From positions 17,909 to 81,908 of the forward strand of contig JAPLIC010000035.1 in the NCBI GenBank assembly GCA_026389315.1: a DNA stretch of 64,000 nt, given 5' to 3'. Both the position numbers and the translations under genes were made by a program. Position 1 is the stretch's first letter. Each line of letters starts with the position of its first letter. Positions 34,918 through 44,701 of the stretch are shown here, piece after piece. Below the pieces are notes generated by a model. That model made no database searches and was not told where the DNA came from. It worked only from the letters and a program-made list of their open reading frames with translations. This stretch comes from Cyanobacteriota bacterium (GTDB lineage Bacteria; Cyanobacteriota; Cyanobacteriia; PCC-6307; Cyanobiaceae).

Positions 34918-35534
34918 GATGGCGCCCCCAGCAGGCCCTGCTCCTGAATCGACCATGCCCGCACGGGATCACCGCCGAGTTGAATCGCAAACAAGCCACG
35001 CCGGCCGCTGCCGCCTTCGGCCTTGGGCAGTTGCAGCAGCAGCATCACTTTCTGACCACTGGCATCGGGCTGCCAATCGAGGGTGCGCACATCGGCGGGG
35101 GATCCATCGCCCCCATCGATCAGCCTGCTGGCCCGATTGACATCAATGCACGCAGTGCCGTGCAGGGCCCATTCTTGTTCGGGTAGGTGGAGCAGGCAGG
35201 GATGGAGAAGATTGATCTGGCTCACCAACCTCTGGGCCGCTTGGCTCAGTTGATCCTGATCGGAGCGGACCTGAACTTGGGAGCGAAAATAAAGTCGGCT
35301 TTGCAGGGCCGTCGCCTGGAGCGAAAGGCTGGAGAGCACCAGCCCCATGGAGGCCACGACCGTGAGCGGAAGCAGGAAGCCAGCTTCCGGATCCAACGGC
35401 CTTGATCTCAGGGGGGATTGGGATCGAAACGGCAGGCCGCTTGAGCCGGGGCATCGACCTCGAACAGGCCGAGCAAGCACTGTTTTCAAGTCAGTAAATT
35501 CTGAGAACCCCCCAGGGTTCCCCGCCGCGGACAA
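34914..35534 (-). CDS. minor pilin, PilX/GspK-like (first set)
   Basis: A 206-residue protein. The proximal 52 residues are a basic, disordered extension ending DPEAG; then FLLPLTVVASMGLVLSSLSLQA, with Leu rather than Glu at +5. This leader is unusually long; an internal start may be used. The helix continues SQVQVRSDQDQLSQAAQRLVSQIN, as in PilX. It is the first gene of the minus-strand minor-pilin cluster and overlaps the next gene by four bases. Confidence 0.7.
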   Translation of the reverse strand: MSAAGNPGGFSEFTDLKTVLARPVRGRCPGSSGLPFRSQSPLRSRPLDPEAGFLLPLTVVASMGLVLSSLSLQATALQSRLYFRSQVQVRSDQDQLSQAAQRLVSQINLLHPCLLHLPEQEWALHGTACIDVNRASRLIDGGDGSPADVRTLDWQPDASGQKVMLLLQLPKAEGGSGRRGLFAIQLGGDPVRAWSIQEQGLLGAPS

Positions 35535-35629
35535 GCCTTGAACAGCTGGTGGACCTAAGAGTTGTTCAGGCTGGGCCGCTCGCCATGGACTTGGTATGAG
35601 GTGAAGCGAACGGGGATGGCGTGATGCTT

Positions 35630-37438
35630 CTACTGATTGAGTTTGAGAACGGCCATAAAGGCTTCTTGGGGAACTTCAACTTTGCCCATCGCTTTCATGC
35701 GTTTTTTGCCTTTGGCTTGCTTTTGAAGTAATTTTTTCTTGCGCGAAATGTCGCCGCCATAACATTTAGCCAAAACATCTTTACGCATGGCGCTAATGCT
35801 TTCGCTGGCGATCACCCGGCTGCCGATGGCGGCCTGGATGGGAATCTTGAATTGCTTACGAGGAATCAATTCCTTTAGTTTTTCCACGAGTCCTTTGCCG
35901 ACATTGTAGGCCTTGTCCCGGTGCACAATTGAGGTGAGCGGATCGGCACGTTCGTTATTGATAAGCACATCAAGACGTGCCAATTCATTCTTGCGGTAGC
36001 CGATTAGTTGATATTCCATCGAGGCATATCCTTTGGTTCGGCTTTTCATCTGATCGAAGAAATCAGTGACCACTTCAGCCAGGGGCAGTTCGTAGTGAAG
36101 CGTGACGCGATCCGTCGTTATGTATTTCATATCAATGAATTCTCCCCGCCGCTCTTGACAGAGTTCCATCAGGGCTCCGTTGTACACATTTGGGGTATAA
36201 ATTTCAAGTTTTACATAGGGTTCTTCAATGGATTCTCGCTTTTGCGGATCGGGCAGGGTCGCCGGATTGTCGATTGATAACGTGCTGCCATCGAGCATAT
36301 TAACCCTATATATTACCGAAGGTGCCGTGACAATCAATTCGAGGTTGTACTCCCGCTCTAGCCGCTCTTGCACGATTTCCATGTGCAATAGCCCCAGAAA
36401 ACCGCAGCGGAAGCCAAAACCCATGGCGCTGCTGGTTTCCGGTTCGTATTTCAAGGCAGCATCCGATAGCTTTAATTTATCGAGGGCCTCCCTTAAATCG
36501 GGATATTGGTCGGCGTCAATGGGGAAGAGCCCACAGAAGACCATCGGTTTGGCTTCGGTGTAGCCAGGCAGGGGTTCGGTGGCGGGATTGTTGAATAGGG
36601 TGATCGTGTCTCCGACCCGGGCATCGGTCACTGCCTTGATGGAAGCGGCAAGGTAGCCCACTTCACCAGCGTGAAGCGAATCGACCTGGCGTTGGTCCGG
36701 TGCCATGACACCAACCTCATCAAGTTCATAGGTTTTGCCACTGGCCATCAACAAAACCTTGTCTTTGCGGCAAATCTTGCCACTGATTACCCTGAAGTAA
36801 ACAATCACGCCCCTATAGGCATCGTAATAGGAATCAAAAATCAGCGCCCGCAGCGGTTCCGCTGGCCGATCGGCGGGCGGGGGCACCCGGTCGACGACCG
36901 CCTGCAGGATTTCAGGAATTCCCAGACCTGTTTTGGCGGAACAGGCGATGGCGTTGCTGGTGTCCAGACCAATGATGGATTCAATTTCTGCGCCGATGCG
37001 CTGGGGATCGGCCCCGGGCAAGTCAATTTTGTTGAGAACTGGGATGATTTCCAGATCGTTTTCCAAAGCAAGATAAACATTCGCCAAAGTTTGGGCCTCA
37101 ACACCCTGGCTGGCATCGACAACCAGAAGAGCGCCCTCACAGGCCTGCAGGCTGCGGCTCACCTCGTAGGAGAAATCGACGTGGCCTGGTGTATCAATTA
37201 AGTTTAGGATGTAATTTTGGCCATCTTTGGCCGTGTATTCCATGCGGGCCGCCTGCAGTTTGATCGTAATTCCCCGCTCCCGTTCCAATTCCATATTATC
37301 CAGGAATTGTTCCTGCATATCCCGGGCAGCCACTGTGCCCGTTTCCTGCAGGAGTCGGTCGGCCAGGGTCGATTTGCCATGGTCGATGTGGGCGATAATA
37401 CAAAAATTGCGGATCCGCGCGGCGGGAACGTCGGTCAT
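35630..37438 (-). CDS. lepA: elongation factor 4
   Basis: A 602-residue translational GTPase that back-translocates stalled ribosomes. It is started at [19 protein letters not shown]; the upstream extension is not conserved. The G domain has AHIDHGKST (G1), [14 protein letters not shown] (G3) and NKIDLPGA (G4). The EF-4-specific C-terminal domain ends with [20 protein letters not shown] and [10 protein letters not shown]. Length is normal. It is separated from the pilin cluster by 95 bases and divergent from the CNNM-type gene. Confidence 0.97.
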   Translation of the reverse strand: MTDVPAARIRNFCIIAHIDHGKSTLADRLLQETGTVAARDMQEQFLDNMELERERGITIKLQAARMEYTAKDGQNYILNLIDTPGHVDFSYEVSRSLQACEGALLVVDASQGVEAQTLANVYLALENDLEIIPVLNKIDLPGADPQRIGAEIESIIGLDTSNAIACSAKTGLGIPEILQAVVDRVPPPADRPAEPLRALIFDSYYDAYRGVIVYFRVISGKICRKDKVLLMASGKTYELDEVGVMAPDQRQVDSLHAGEVGYLAASIKAVTDARVGDTITLFNNPATEPLPGYTEAKPMVFCGLFPIDADQYPDLREALDKLKLSDAALKYEPETSSAMGFGFRCGFLGLLHMEIVQERLEREYNLELIVTAPSVIYRVNMLDGSTLSIDNPATLPDPQKRESIEEPYVKLEIYTPNVYNGALMELCQERRGEFIDMKYITTDRVTLHYELPLAEVVTDFFDQMKSRTKGYASMEYQLIGYRKNELARLDVLINNERADPLTSIVHRDKAYNVGKGLVEKLKELIPRKQFKIPIQAAIGSRVIASESISAMRKDVLAKCYGGDISRKKKLLQKQAKGKKRMKAMGKVEVPQEAFMAVLKLNQ

Positions 37439-37779
37439 GCGGGGTCCGGATTTTGCACAGCGATGCTGGGATCCTAGGCAGGCGCCTGCAGATGTCAGGG
37501 CCTGCAGCGCTGGGAATCGCCCCACTTGGCGGGTGCCGGGCGGAAATCGGCTTGCCAATCCAGGCATCAGGGGTTTGGCATGGGCTCCAATGGCCGGCGA
37601 CACTGGCCTCTAGACCTGGGCGGGCCAGCATGCTGGCCAGGACATGGGGGCCCTCTCGCTTGTGGTAAGGCGGGAAGCCATGCTTAATGCTTTGCAATTA
37701 GCGTGGAATTGCTGGGCCACAAGCTTTGATCGGTGCTCCAAGATAGGGTTCATGCTAGAATTCTCAAGTATTCAAATCG
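37439..37779. other. intergenic region between divergent lepA and CNNM-type gene
   Basis: About 340 bases without a supported gene. It becomes AT-rich toward 37780. It must hold promoters for both flanking genes. Confidence 0.5.
37753..37761 (+). promoter_or_regulatory. possible extended -10 element upstream of the CNNM-type gene
   Basis: TGCTAGAAT matches an extended -10 (TG-n-TATAAT with one mismatch) about 19 bases before the TTG start. No good -35 is visible at 17 bases, which is acceptable for extended -10 promoters. Weak evidence. Confidence 0.25.
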
Positions 37780-39117
37780 TTGCCAGTGGCCTCGATTATT
37801 TTCGAGATCCTTTTAATTCTGATTCTGATTTTAGCAAATGGGGTGTTTTCAGGTTCGGAAATAGCGGTAGTTTCTGCTCGCAAGGTGAGGTTAGAGCAAC
37901 AAGCTGATCGTGGCGATCGAGGGGCCAGAGCCGCTTTGCGTCTCGCCAATTCACCCAATGAATTCCTTTCAACTGTCCAGATCGGCATTACGCTGATCGG
38001 TATTTTGAGCGGTGCCGTTGGTGGGGCGACGATTGCCCAAAGATTGCGGCCAGTTCTAAGCGATATTCCCCTGTTTGCGCCCTATGCCGAGGGTTTGAGT
38101 GTGGCCTTGGTTGTTTCCCTGATTACCTACCTCTCTTTAGTGATCGGAGAACTGGTCCCCAAGCGGATTGCCCTCAACGAGCCGGAGCAAATTGCCCGCT
38201 TCGTGGCTCGACCTATGCGGTGGCTGTCAAACCTGACGGCACCTTTGGTTTATCTCCTTGGCATTTCAACAGATTGGTTGATCAAAGTCATGGGAATCAA
38301 GGATTCTCAGGAACCGGGAATCACGGAGGAAGAGATTAAAGCGATGTTGCGTCAGGGTGCGGAGACGGGTGTTTTTGAAGAGGCGGAGCATGAAATGGTG
38401 CAACGGGTTCTGCGCCTGGGCGATCGTTCCGTCAAGGCTGTGATGACCCCGAGGACAGATATTAGCTGGATTGATAGTGAGGAACCTGTCCAGGATAATT
38501 TGGATGAGATTTTGGCCAGCACCCACAGCCGATTTCCTGTCGGCAAGGGCAGCCTGGATGATTGTCTTGGGATTGTCAGGGTGAGAAGTCTGCTGGCTGC
38601 CTACGTCAATGGCGAACCGCTTGATATCGATTCGATGTTGCAGCCGCCCCTTTATGTGACCGCTGGCATGAGGGCCCTCAATGTGATTGAACAATTCAAG
38701 CAAACTGGTGTTCATATTGCCCTGGTCACAGATGAATTCGGCGGCATTGAAGGTTTGGTGACCCTTAACGATTTGATGGAGGCCATTGTTGGTGATCTTC
38801 CTTCGGTGGAAGATCGAGAGGATCCCATGGTTGTGCAGCGAGATGATGGCTCCTGGCTGCTTGATGGTGGCCTAGACCTGTCTGAATTTAAGGATTTGGT
38901 GGAGATTTCTTCGTTGCCCGATGAGTCTTCCGGTACGTTTCAGACCCTTGGCGGGTTTGTAATGCATCGTTTAGGCCGCATCCCCCATGCCGGCGAACAT
39001 TTTGAATGGAATAATTTACGCATTGAAGTTGTTGATATGGATGGTAAACGAGTTGATAAGATTTTAGTGATTCAAAAGCCCCATGATCCTTCAGATATAA
39101 ATGACGACGATCACTGA
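37780..39117 (+). CDS. CNNM/CorC-type transporter-like protein (DUF21-CBS-CorC_HlyC)
   Basis: A 445-residue inner-membrane protein. The N-terminal DUF21 domain has helices at about 5-25, 60-85, 95-120 and 130-150, with NGVFSGSEIAVVSARK and LSLVIGELVPKRIAL. Two CBS domains follow (AVMTPRTDISWID, then HIALVTDEFGGIEGLVTLNDLMEAIVGDL). A CorC_HlyC domain closes it (LLDGGLDLSEFKDLV, TLGGFVMHRLGRIP). The family is linked to Mg2+/Co2+ efflux and is often called hemolysin-like. The start is TTG or the GTG two codons on; both are weak. Confidence 0.9.
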   Translation: MPVASIIFEILLILILILANGVFSGSEIAVVSARKVRLEQQADRGDRGARAALRLANSPNEFLSTVQIGITLIGILSGAVGGATIAQRLRPVLSDIPLFAPYAEGLSVALVVSLITYLSLVIGELVPKRIALNEPEQIARFVARPMRWLSNLTAPLVYLLGISTDWLIKVMGIKDSQEPGITEEEIKAMLRQGAETGVFEEAEHEMVQRVLRLGDRSVKAVMTPRTDISWIDSEEPVQDNLDEILASTHSRFPVGKGSLDDCLGIVRVRSLLAAYVNGEPLDIDSMLQPPLYVTAGMRALNVIEQFKQTGVHIALVTDEFGGIEGLVTLNDLMEAIVGDLPSVEDREDPMVVQRDDGSWLLDGGLDLSEFKDLVEISSLPDESSGTFQTLGGFVMHRLGRIPHAGEHFEWNNLRIEVVDMDGKRVDKILVIQKPHDPSDINDDDH

Positions 39118-39134
39118 GCGGGAGCCATCGCCGC

Positions 39135-39650
39135 TCAAGGCGACCCCCTCCCCCCAAACGACTGACTCCCTGCGGCCGGAGCAAACCCCCCGGGTCGATC
39201 CGCAAGCGGATTGAGCCAGGCCCGGGTCTGTTGACCCCGCTGCAACATCGGAATCGCTCCTGGACCGGGCCAGTTGGCTGGGTGGCGTTCTGGATGGCTG
39301 TAAAACAGATCGATTCGTTGGCCGGCCTCCAATGTCGAACCCCTGGGCCGGCGTACCACTGCCAGCACCTTGGCCCTGATGTGCAGCTCCGTGCCGATCA
39401 GGCTGATGCGTTGTACCTCCAGGTCCAGCACCACCGCTGCCTGGCGCTGGCGTTCGGCGTAGACCGCCGGAGGCAGCTCGGCCCTGGCCGCTGGCGGGAC
39501 CAGAAAGCCAGCCAATTCAATCCCCAAGGGCACCAACGTCAATAACGCCAGCAACGTCACCGGGGGCCAGGGACCCGGGGCCACCTTTCGGGGCAAAACG
39601 AGTTGGGAGGGGGGGCGCATCAAGGGAGAACGCAGCAAGGGGGGGCTCAT
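39135..39650 (-). CDS. exported conserved cyanobacterial protein of unknown function
   Basis: A 171-residue protein with one hydrophobic segment (VTLLALLTLVPLGIELAGFLV, about 31-51) and an ARA-type cleavage site near residue 57. The mature part has a likely small beta domain (AAVVLDLEVQRISLIGTELHIRAKVLAVVR and RIDLFYSHPE). Its start overlaps the oxoprolinase stop by four bases (ATGA), so it is translated with that gene. I recognise no named family. Confidence 0.65.
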   Translation of the reverse strand: MSPPLLRSPLMRPPSQLVLPRKVAPGPWPPVTLLALLTLVPLGIELAGFLVPPAARAELPPAVYAERQRQAAVVLDLEVQRISLIGTELHIRAKVLAVVRRPRGSTLEAGQRIDLFYSHPERHPANWPGPGAIPMLQRGQQTRAWLNPLADRPGGFAPAAGSQSFGGRGSP

Positions 39651-42600
39651 CCAACGGAGCCTTCTTCAGTCAGCATCGACGAGGGAGGGCCGGAAGGGGC
39701 TCCGTAGCCGCCGCCCCCCGGGGTTTCGATACGCAAGCGATCCCCGGCCGCCAGTTGGCGCTCAAAGCAGCCCGGCAGCAGCTCGGGGTCGCCGTTCGCA
39801 GCGATCAAGAGATTGCGGCCCGGGGCGCCGGGCCCACCACCGGCCAAGCCTTGCGGGGGCTGCAGGCGGCTGCCGGAGATCAGGGCCACGGTGAGGGGTT
39901 CGAGAAACCGGAGTTGGCGGATCAGGCCCTCACCACCGCGCCAGAAGCCCTCACCGCCACTGCCGCGGCGGATGCCGAAGCGTTCGACGCTCACCGGATA
40001 GCGCGCCTCCAGGATTTCCGGATCCGTGAGCCGCGAATTGGTCATGTGGCTCTGGATGGCATCAGCACCGGCGAAGCCCGTTGGCTCGAAAAACCCAGCC
40101 CCCGTGCCGCCGCCGATCGTTTCGTAATACTGGCAGCGGTCATTGCCGAAGCTGAGATTGTTCATCGTGCCCTGGGCCGAGGCCATCACCCCCAGGGCGG
40201 CAAACAGCAGATTGGCGAGGGCCTGGGAGGTTTCGACGTTGCCGGCCACCACCGCCGCCGGCGGCCCGGGGTGCAGCAGGCAGCCCGGCGGCACCACCAG
40301 ATCAAGGGGTTCAAAGCAGCCGCTATTGAGGGGGATCTCATCCCCCACCAGGGTCCGAAAGACATAGAGAACCACCGCCTTGGTGATGGCCAGCGGCGCG
40401 TTGCGGTTGCTGGCCTGCTGGGCGGAGGTGCCCGTGAAATCGAGCCGGGCCCGGCGGCGGACCCGATCCACCGTGACCACCACCTGCAATTGACTGCCGT
40501 CATCGAGGTTGAGGCGGTGGGAGCCGTCCTGCAGCCGGTCGATGACGCGGCGCACCGCTGCGGCGCCATGGGCCTGCACCTGGCCCATGGCGCGCTGTAC
40601 CGGGCGGATGCCTTGGCGTTGGACCAGCGCCTGCAATTCGCTGGCCCCGAGCCGGTTGGCGGCCAGCTGGGCCTGCAGATCGGCCAGCAGGCGGTCCGGA
40701 TCGCGGACGGGCCAGGGGCCCGCCGCCAGCCGCTGGCGCCAGCCGGGGCCGTCGAAGTGGTCCGCGCTCAGCAGGGTCACGTTGTCGAGCAGCAGGCCCT
40801 CCTCGTTGATGCTTTGGCTGAAGGGCGGCATCGAACCCGGTGTCAGGCCGCCGACATCACCGTGGTGGCCGCGACTGGCGACAAAAAAGAGGGGTTGTGC
40901 TGATGAAGTCCCCGCTGCGGAGCCGTTGGGAGTGGGCGCAAACACCGGGGTGATGACGGTGATATCGGGCAGGTGGGTGCCGCCGTTGTAGGGGTTGTTG
41001 GCCGCCACCGCATCGCCGGGCGCCAGGGGGGGACGCTCGCCGCGGGCCACGGCCGCCAGCAGGCTGACGACGCTGTCGCCCATGGAGCCCAGATGCACGG
41101 GGATATGGGGGGCATTGGCCACCAGGCCGCCGCGGCCATCGAAGAGGGCACAGGAGAAATCCAGCCGCTCTTTGATGTTCACCGAGCTGGCGGTCTGCCG
41201 CAGCCGCTCGCCCATCCGCTCGGCGATGGCGCTGAAGCGGTGTTGGAACAATTCCAATTGCACCGGATCCACCCCCGTCGCCCCGGAGTCCGTTGGCTGG
41301 ACTTCAGCGAAGACTGGGTTGGCGGCGGCGGCCGGGGGGAGGGGCCCATCCCTTTGCAACAGCAATTCGCCGGCGGCCAGCACCTGGGCGCTCCAGCCCT
41401 GGGCCAGAACGATGCTGCCGGTGGCCTCGATGATCAAGGCCGGCCCAACCAACACCTGGCCGCCGCGCAGACGATGCCGGTGCCACAGGGGCACGGCCTG
41501 CGAGCCGTTAGCTCCATGTAGTTCGACCGTTGTTGCGTCCTCGCGGTCTGGCCCCGCGGCCAGCTCCAGCGCCCGATCCAGGTGCGGGGCGGGCCGCACC
41601 AGCTCAAGGCTGAGGCGTTCGAGCTGCAGGGGTTGCTGGGGTAGGTAGCCATAGCGCTGCAGGTGGAGGGCGCCGAAGGCGTCGGCCATGGCGGCCGGCG
41701 GGCCCCAGCTCACCGGCAGGCTCCCGTCGGAGCCCAGCGTGCGCAGATGGGCCGTCACTGTTTCTTTTGGTGGGGCATCTGCAGGGCCCCCCGATGCAAA
41801 CGAGCCGTGGGCGTCGGCCCGCAGGCCGGAAAGGGCGGTTGCGGCGGCGGCATCACAGGTGGCGAGGGGCAGGTCCAGCACCCGTTCGCGCAGCAGACGC
41901 TCATCGGCCAGCCCCAGGCCAAAGGCCGACAACACGCCGGCCAAGGGATGCAGCAACACCCGCGACAGACCCAGGGCCTCGGCCAGCCCGCAGACGTGCT
42001 GGCCGCTGGCACCGCCGTAGCCGCACAGCACCGCATGGTCGATGGCATGGCCCTGTTGCACCGACACCCGTTTGATGGCCTCGGCCATGCGGGCCGTGGC
42101 AATGGCGATGGCCCCCTCGGCCACCTGTTCGGGGCTGTGGGGGAGACCGCTGGCCGCCTCCAGCTGCCGCGCCAATGCCGCCAGGACGTCTCGGGAGGCC
42201 TGCCCATCGAGGGGCCTGTCCCCTTGGGGCCCAAAGACCCGGGGGAAAAATGCCGGCTGCAGGCGGCCCAACACCACGTTGGCGTCGGTGAGGGTGGCCG
42301 GACCGCCGCGACGGTAGGCGGCCGGTCCGGGATCGGCGCCGGCGGAGGCCGGCCCCACCCGCAATCGCTCGCCATCGAAATGGATCAGCGAGCCGCCGCC
42401 GGCGGCCACCGTATGGATGGCGACCATGGGCGCCAGCACGGCAAAGCCGGCCACCTCGGCCCGTTGGCGCCGCTCGGGGATGAACACTTCTCCAGGGCTG
42501 CCGGCGGCCAGGTGAAAGACATCGGTGGAGGTGCCGCCCATGTCAAAGCCCACCAGGGCCTGGCCGGCCAGGCCGGCGGCGCTCGCCGCCCCCAGGGCTC

Positions 42601-43483
42601 CCACCAGCCCGCCGGCGGGCCCGGAAAGGATCGTGTCCTTGGCCCGCAACTGGGCGGGATCAATCAAGCCGCCGTTGGACTGCATCACCCGCAGGGGGCT
42701 GGATCCCCCTAAATCCGCGACCACCTGGGCCAGATAGGACTGCAGGGGCGGACCCACGCAGGCTTCGACCAGGGCGGTGTGGCCGCGGGGCACAAAACGG
42801 GGGCTGGGGCTCACCTGATGGGAGAGCACCACCAGCTCGAAACCAAAGCTCTGCAGCCATTCCCCCAGACGCAGTTCGTGCAGCGGTTGGCGGGTGGCAT
42901 GGAGCAACACCACGGCGCAGCTGCGGCAACCGGCCTGGCGGGCGGCCCGCACCGAGGCGGCCAGGGTGTCATCGAGGCGCAGGGGTTCGATTTCGAGTCC
43001 ATCGGCCCCCAGCCGTCCGGCCACCTCCAGCACCTGCCGGTAGAGGGGGGCGGGCCGGATCGGTTGCAGGGCAAAGAGGTCCGGGCGGTGTTGATCGCCG
43101 ATGAGCAGGGCATCGGCAAAGCCCTCGTTCACCAGTAGCAGGGGTGGGGCGCCGCTGCGCTCGAGCAGGGCATTGGTGGCGACGGTGGTGCCCAGCCGCA
43201 GCTCCTGGATCAGGCCAGGGGGGATGGCAGCACCGACCTCGAGAGCCAATAGATCGCGGATGGCCGCCACCGCCGGATCTCCCGGGAGCTGGGGTTGGAC
43301 CGACAGCACCTTGCGCACCACCAGGGGGCCGTGGGGTGGCAAGGCAACCAGGTCGGTGAAGGTGCCGCCCCGATCCACCCAGAAACGCCAGCCGGCCTGC
43401 AAGCGCAGTGACGCCCCTGGCGCCCTTGAGACTGGGCTGAAATTAATGCCCCTTTGCAGCGGCGGGATCGTTTCTGGATCCAT
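39647..43483 (-). CDS. 5-oxoprolinase (ATP-hydrolysing), HyuA-HyuB fusion
   Basis: A 1278-residue cytosolic enzyme that opens 5-oxo-L-proline to glutamate using ATP. The first half is the hydantoinase A/oxoprolinase domain (FWVDRGGTFTDLVALPP near the N-terminus, GFDMGGTSTDVF, VAAGGGSLI). The second half is hydantoinase B (FSAIAERMGERLRQTASSVNIKERLDFSCALFD, NNPYNGGTHLPDITV, and a C-terminal GGGGYG). I start it at MDPETIPPLQ; the longer frame upstream is not conserved. It may recycle pyroglutamate from glutathione or protein turnover. Confidence 0.92.
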   Translation of the reverse strand: MDPETIPPLQRGINFSPVSRAPGASLRLQAGWRFWVDRGGTFTDLVALPPHGPLVVRKVLSVQPQLPGDPAVAAIRDLLALEVGAAIPPGLIQELRLGTTVATNALLERSGAPPLLLVNEGFADALLIGDQHRPDLFALQPIRPAPLYRQVLEVAGRLGADGLEIEPLRLDDTLAASVRAARQAGCRSCAVVLLHATRQPLHELRLGEWLQSFGFELVVLSHQVSPSPRFVPRGHTALVEACVGPPLQSYLAQVVADLGGSSPLRVMQSNGGLIDPAQLRAKDTILSGPAGGLVGALGAASAAGLAGQALVGFDMGGTSTDVFHLAAGSPGEVFIPERRQRAEVAGFAVLAPMVAIHTVAAGGGSLIHFDGERLRVGPASAGADPGPAAYRRGGPATLTDANVVLGRLQPAFFPRVFGPQGDRPLDGQASRDVLAALARQLEAASGLPHSPEQVAEGAIAIATARMAEAIKRVSVQQGHAIDHAVLCGYGGASGQHVCGLAEALGLSRVLLHPLAGVLSAFGLGLADERLLRERVLDLPLATCDAAAATALSGLRADAHGSFASGGPADAPPKETVTAHLRTLGSDGSLPVSWGPPAAMADAFGALHLQRYGYLPQQPLQLERLSLELVRPAPHLDRALELAAGPDREDATTVELHGANGSQAVPLWHRHRLRGGQVLVGPALIIEATGSIVLAQGWSAQVLAAGELLLQRDGPLPPAAAANPVFAEVQPTDSGATGVDPVQLELFQHRFSAIAERMGERLRQTASSVNIKERLDFSCALFDGRGGLVANAPHIPVHLGSMGDSVVSLLAAVARGERPPLAPGDAVAANNPYNGGTHLPDITVITPVFAPTPNGSAAGTSSAQPLFFVASRGHHGDVGGLTPGSMPPFSQSINEEGLLLDNVTLLSADHFDGPGWRQRLAAGPWPVRDPDRLLADLQAQLAANRLGASELQALVQRQGIRPVQRAMGQVQAHGAAAVRRVIDRLQDGSHRLNLDDGSQLQVVVTVDRVRRRARLDFTGTSAQQASNRNAPLAITKAVVLYVFRTLVGDEIPLNSGCFEPLDLVVPPGCLLHPGPPAAVVAGNVETSQALANLLFAALGVMASAQGTMNNLSFGNDRCQYYETIGGGTGAGFFEPTGFAGADAIQSHMTNSRLTDPEILEARYPVSVERFGIRRGSGGEGFWRGGEGLIRQLRFLEPLTVALISGSRLQPPQGLAGGGPGAPGRNLLIAANGDPELLPGCFERQLAAGDRLRIETPGGGGYGAPSGPPSSMLTEEGSVG

Positions 43484-43562
43484 GGGCCGCCCCAGCCAGC
43501 AACCTGCTTCATAATCTGTTACAGTGTCATTAACATTTCGAATCCCCTCGGGGTTGACCGCC

Positions 43563-43679
43563 ATGGGCACTGATTACACCGCAGCCATCACCAGCGTTGT
43601 CGCCCTCGTTCTGGTGCTGACCGGAATGGTGGCCTTTGTGCTCACCCGCCCCAGCGACCTGGCCCCGAAAACCCGCTGA
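43563..43679 (+). CDS. 38-residue single-helix membrane protein next to an HLIP
   Basis: The frame ATG...TGA gives a chain with a polar N-terminus (MGTDYTAAIT), one membrane helix (about residues 9-27, SVVALVLVLTGMVAFVL) and a basic tail (TRPSDLAPKTR). Size and shape are those of small photosystem or cytochrome subunits, but it does not match PsbN, PsbX, PsbM, Psb30, PetN or PetL as I know them. It lies 60 bases upstream of the HLIP gene on the same strand. Probably a thylakoid small protein; unassigned. Confidence 0.6.
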   Translation: MGTDYTAAITSVVALVLVLTGMVAFVLTRPSDLAPKTR

Positions 43680-43739
43680 TCGCCTCGACAGGTTTTCTGC
43701 CCCCTCAATAGCGCTCGCTTTCCAACCATTCTTGACACC

Positions 43740-43973
43740 ATGACCAACACCCCCGCCAACGACAAGGATTTCAGCGGCAACGAAGCCGAGATCCACATGG
43801 AACAGCTCAAACGGGCTGAGCGCTTTAACGGCCGCGCCGCCATGCTTGGCATCGTCATTGGCATTGTCCCCGAAGGCCTCACTGGAGCCGGCATCGCCCA
43901 CCAGATTGGTCTCGGCCCCCTGATCGACGGCTATGCGGCCTGCCGCACCCAGTTTCTGCCCTTCTGCTTCTGA
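43740..43973 (+). CDS. high-light-inducible protein (HLIP)
   Basis: A 77-residue one-helix member of the LHC superfamily. The chlorophyll-binding motif is ERFNGRAAMLGIVIGIVPEGL (about 28-48), with the conserved E, N, R, M and G. The polar N-terminus faces the cytoplasm. HLIPs bind chlorophyll and carotenoid and protect photosystem II assembly intermediates under light stress. The C-terminus carries two Cys and an unusual QFLPFCF end. It is paired with the 38-residue membrane protein gene upstream. Confidence 0.93.
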   Translation: MTNTPANDKDFSGNEAEIHMEQLKRAERFNGRAAMLGIVIGIVPEGLTGAGIAHQIGLGPLIDGYAACRTQFLPFCF

Positions 43974-44701
43974 GCCTTTGTGCCTATGGATCGGTGCAGG
44001 GGTTGCTAGTTGAGACTTTCAACCGGTCCAGAACCAAACTCAAGCAGTGATTATTGAATACGATTGTTCTGATTTTTTGCTCCAATCTATAGTTATAGAA
44101 ATAAAGTCAGATTCCCTCAGGCTCAAACTAATTCAATGCTGGGCATGGATGATTAGCATTGTTGATATTTCAGATTGTGGAATGGCAATATTTTTTAATT
44201 GTGAATGTTTAAACTATCTTCTTGGCAGCATATTTTTGTATTTGCGCCCTTAAGGACTCTTTGGTCGGTGATGGGCTGCCTCGATCATCGAGCAACAGAG
44301 CTAAACCGATGTATCTGATTAAACATTTTGTTTTTGATATAACAGGCCAGGGCTAATCCTTGATTTTGTTGTTTGCATAGGCACCGAGTTTCACTGCGGT
44401 TATTTCCCAGCCAACGTAATATTGGGCGCATTTTTAATTGATAAGCGCATTACATGATGTGAACTGCAATTCAGTAGGACACCCTTCCAGAAAATACTGC
44501 AATAACTCATACTATTCAACAATTCTTAATGCACAGGTCGGTTCAGAAACCTTGCAATTCCTGCTATGGTTATTTCTCCTGGTAGCGATGGGTATTTCCC
44601 CGCCCTCGGTTGGCTAACCTCGCCTACCTTGTCCCTGCTTTAAGCGAAGCGGGCAGCCATCTTGACTAGTCTCATCTGCACAAATTCCATAGTTAATTTC
44701 A
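43974..44701. other. AT-rich gene-free region
   Basis: About 730 bases, strongly AT-rich, marking the left edge of the accessory island. A 68-codon frame (44047-44253) has no recognisable features and is not called. No tRNA or integrase gene was found here. The promoter of the lysozyme fusion gene must lie near 44600-44700. Confidence 0.5.

Noticed and set aside
34957..34999. Longer start for the PilV-like gene
   Set aside because: It would overlap the PilX-like gene far into its coding part and place Ile, not Gly, before the pilin helix; the ATGA-coupled start is simpler.
44047..44253. 68-codon frame in the AT-rich spacer
   Set aside because: No recognisable motif, no start signal, and composition expected by chance in AT-rich DNA.
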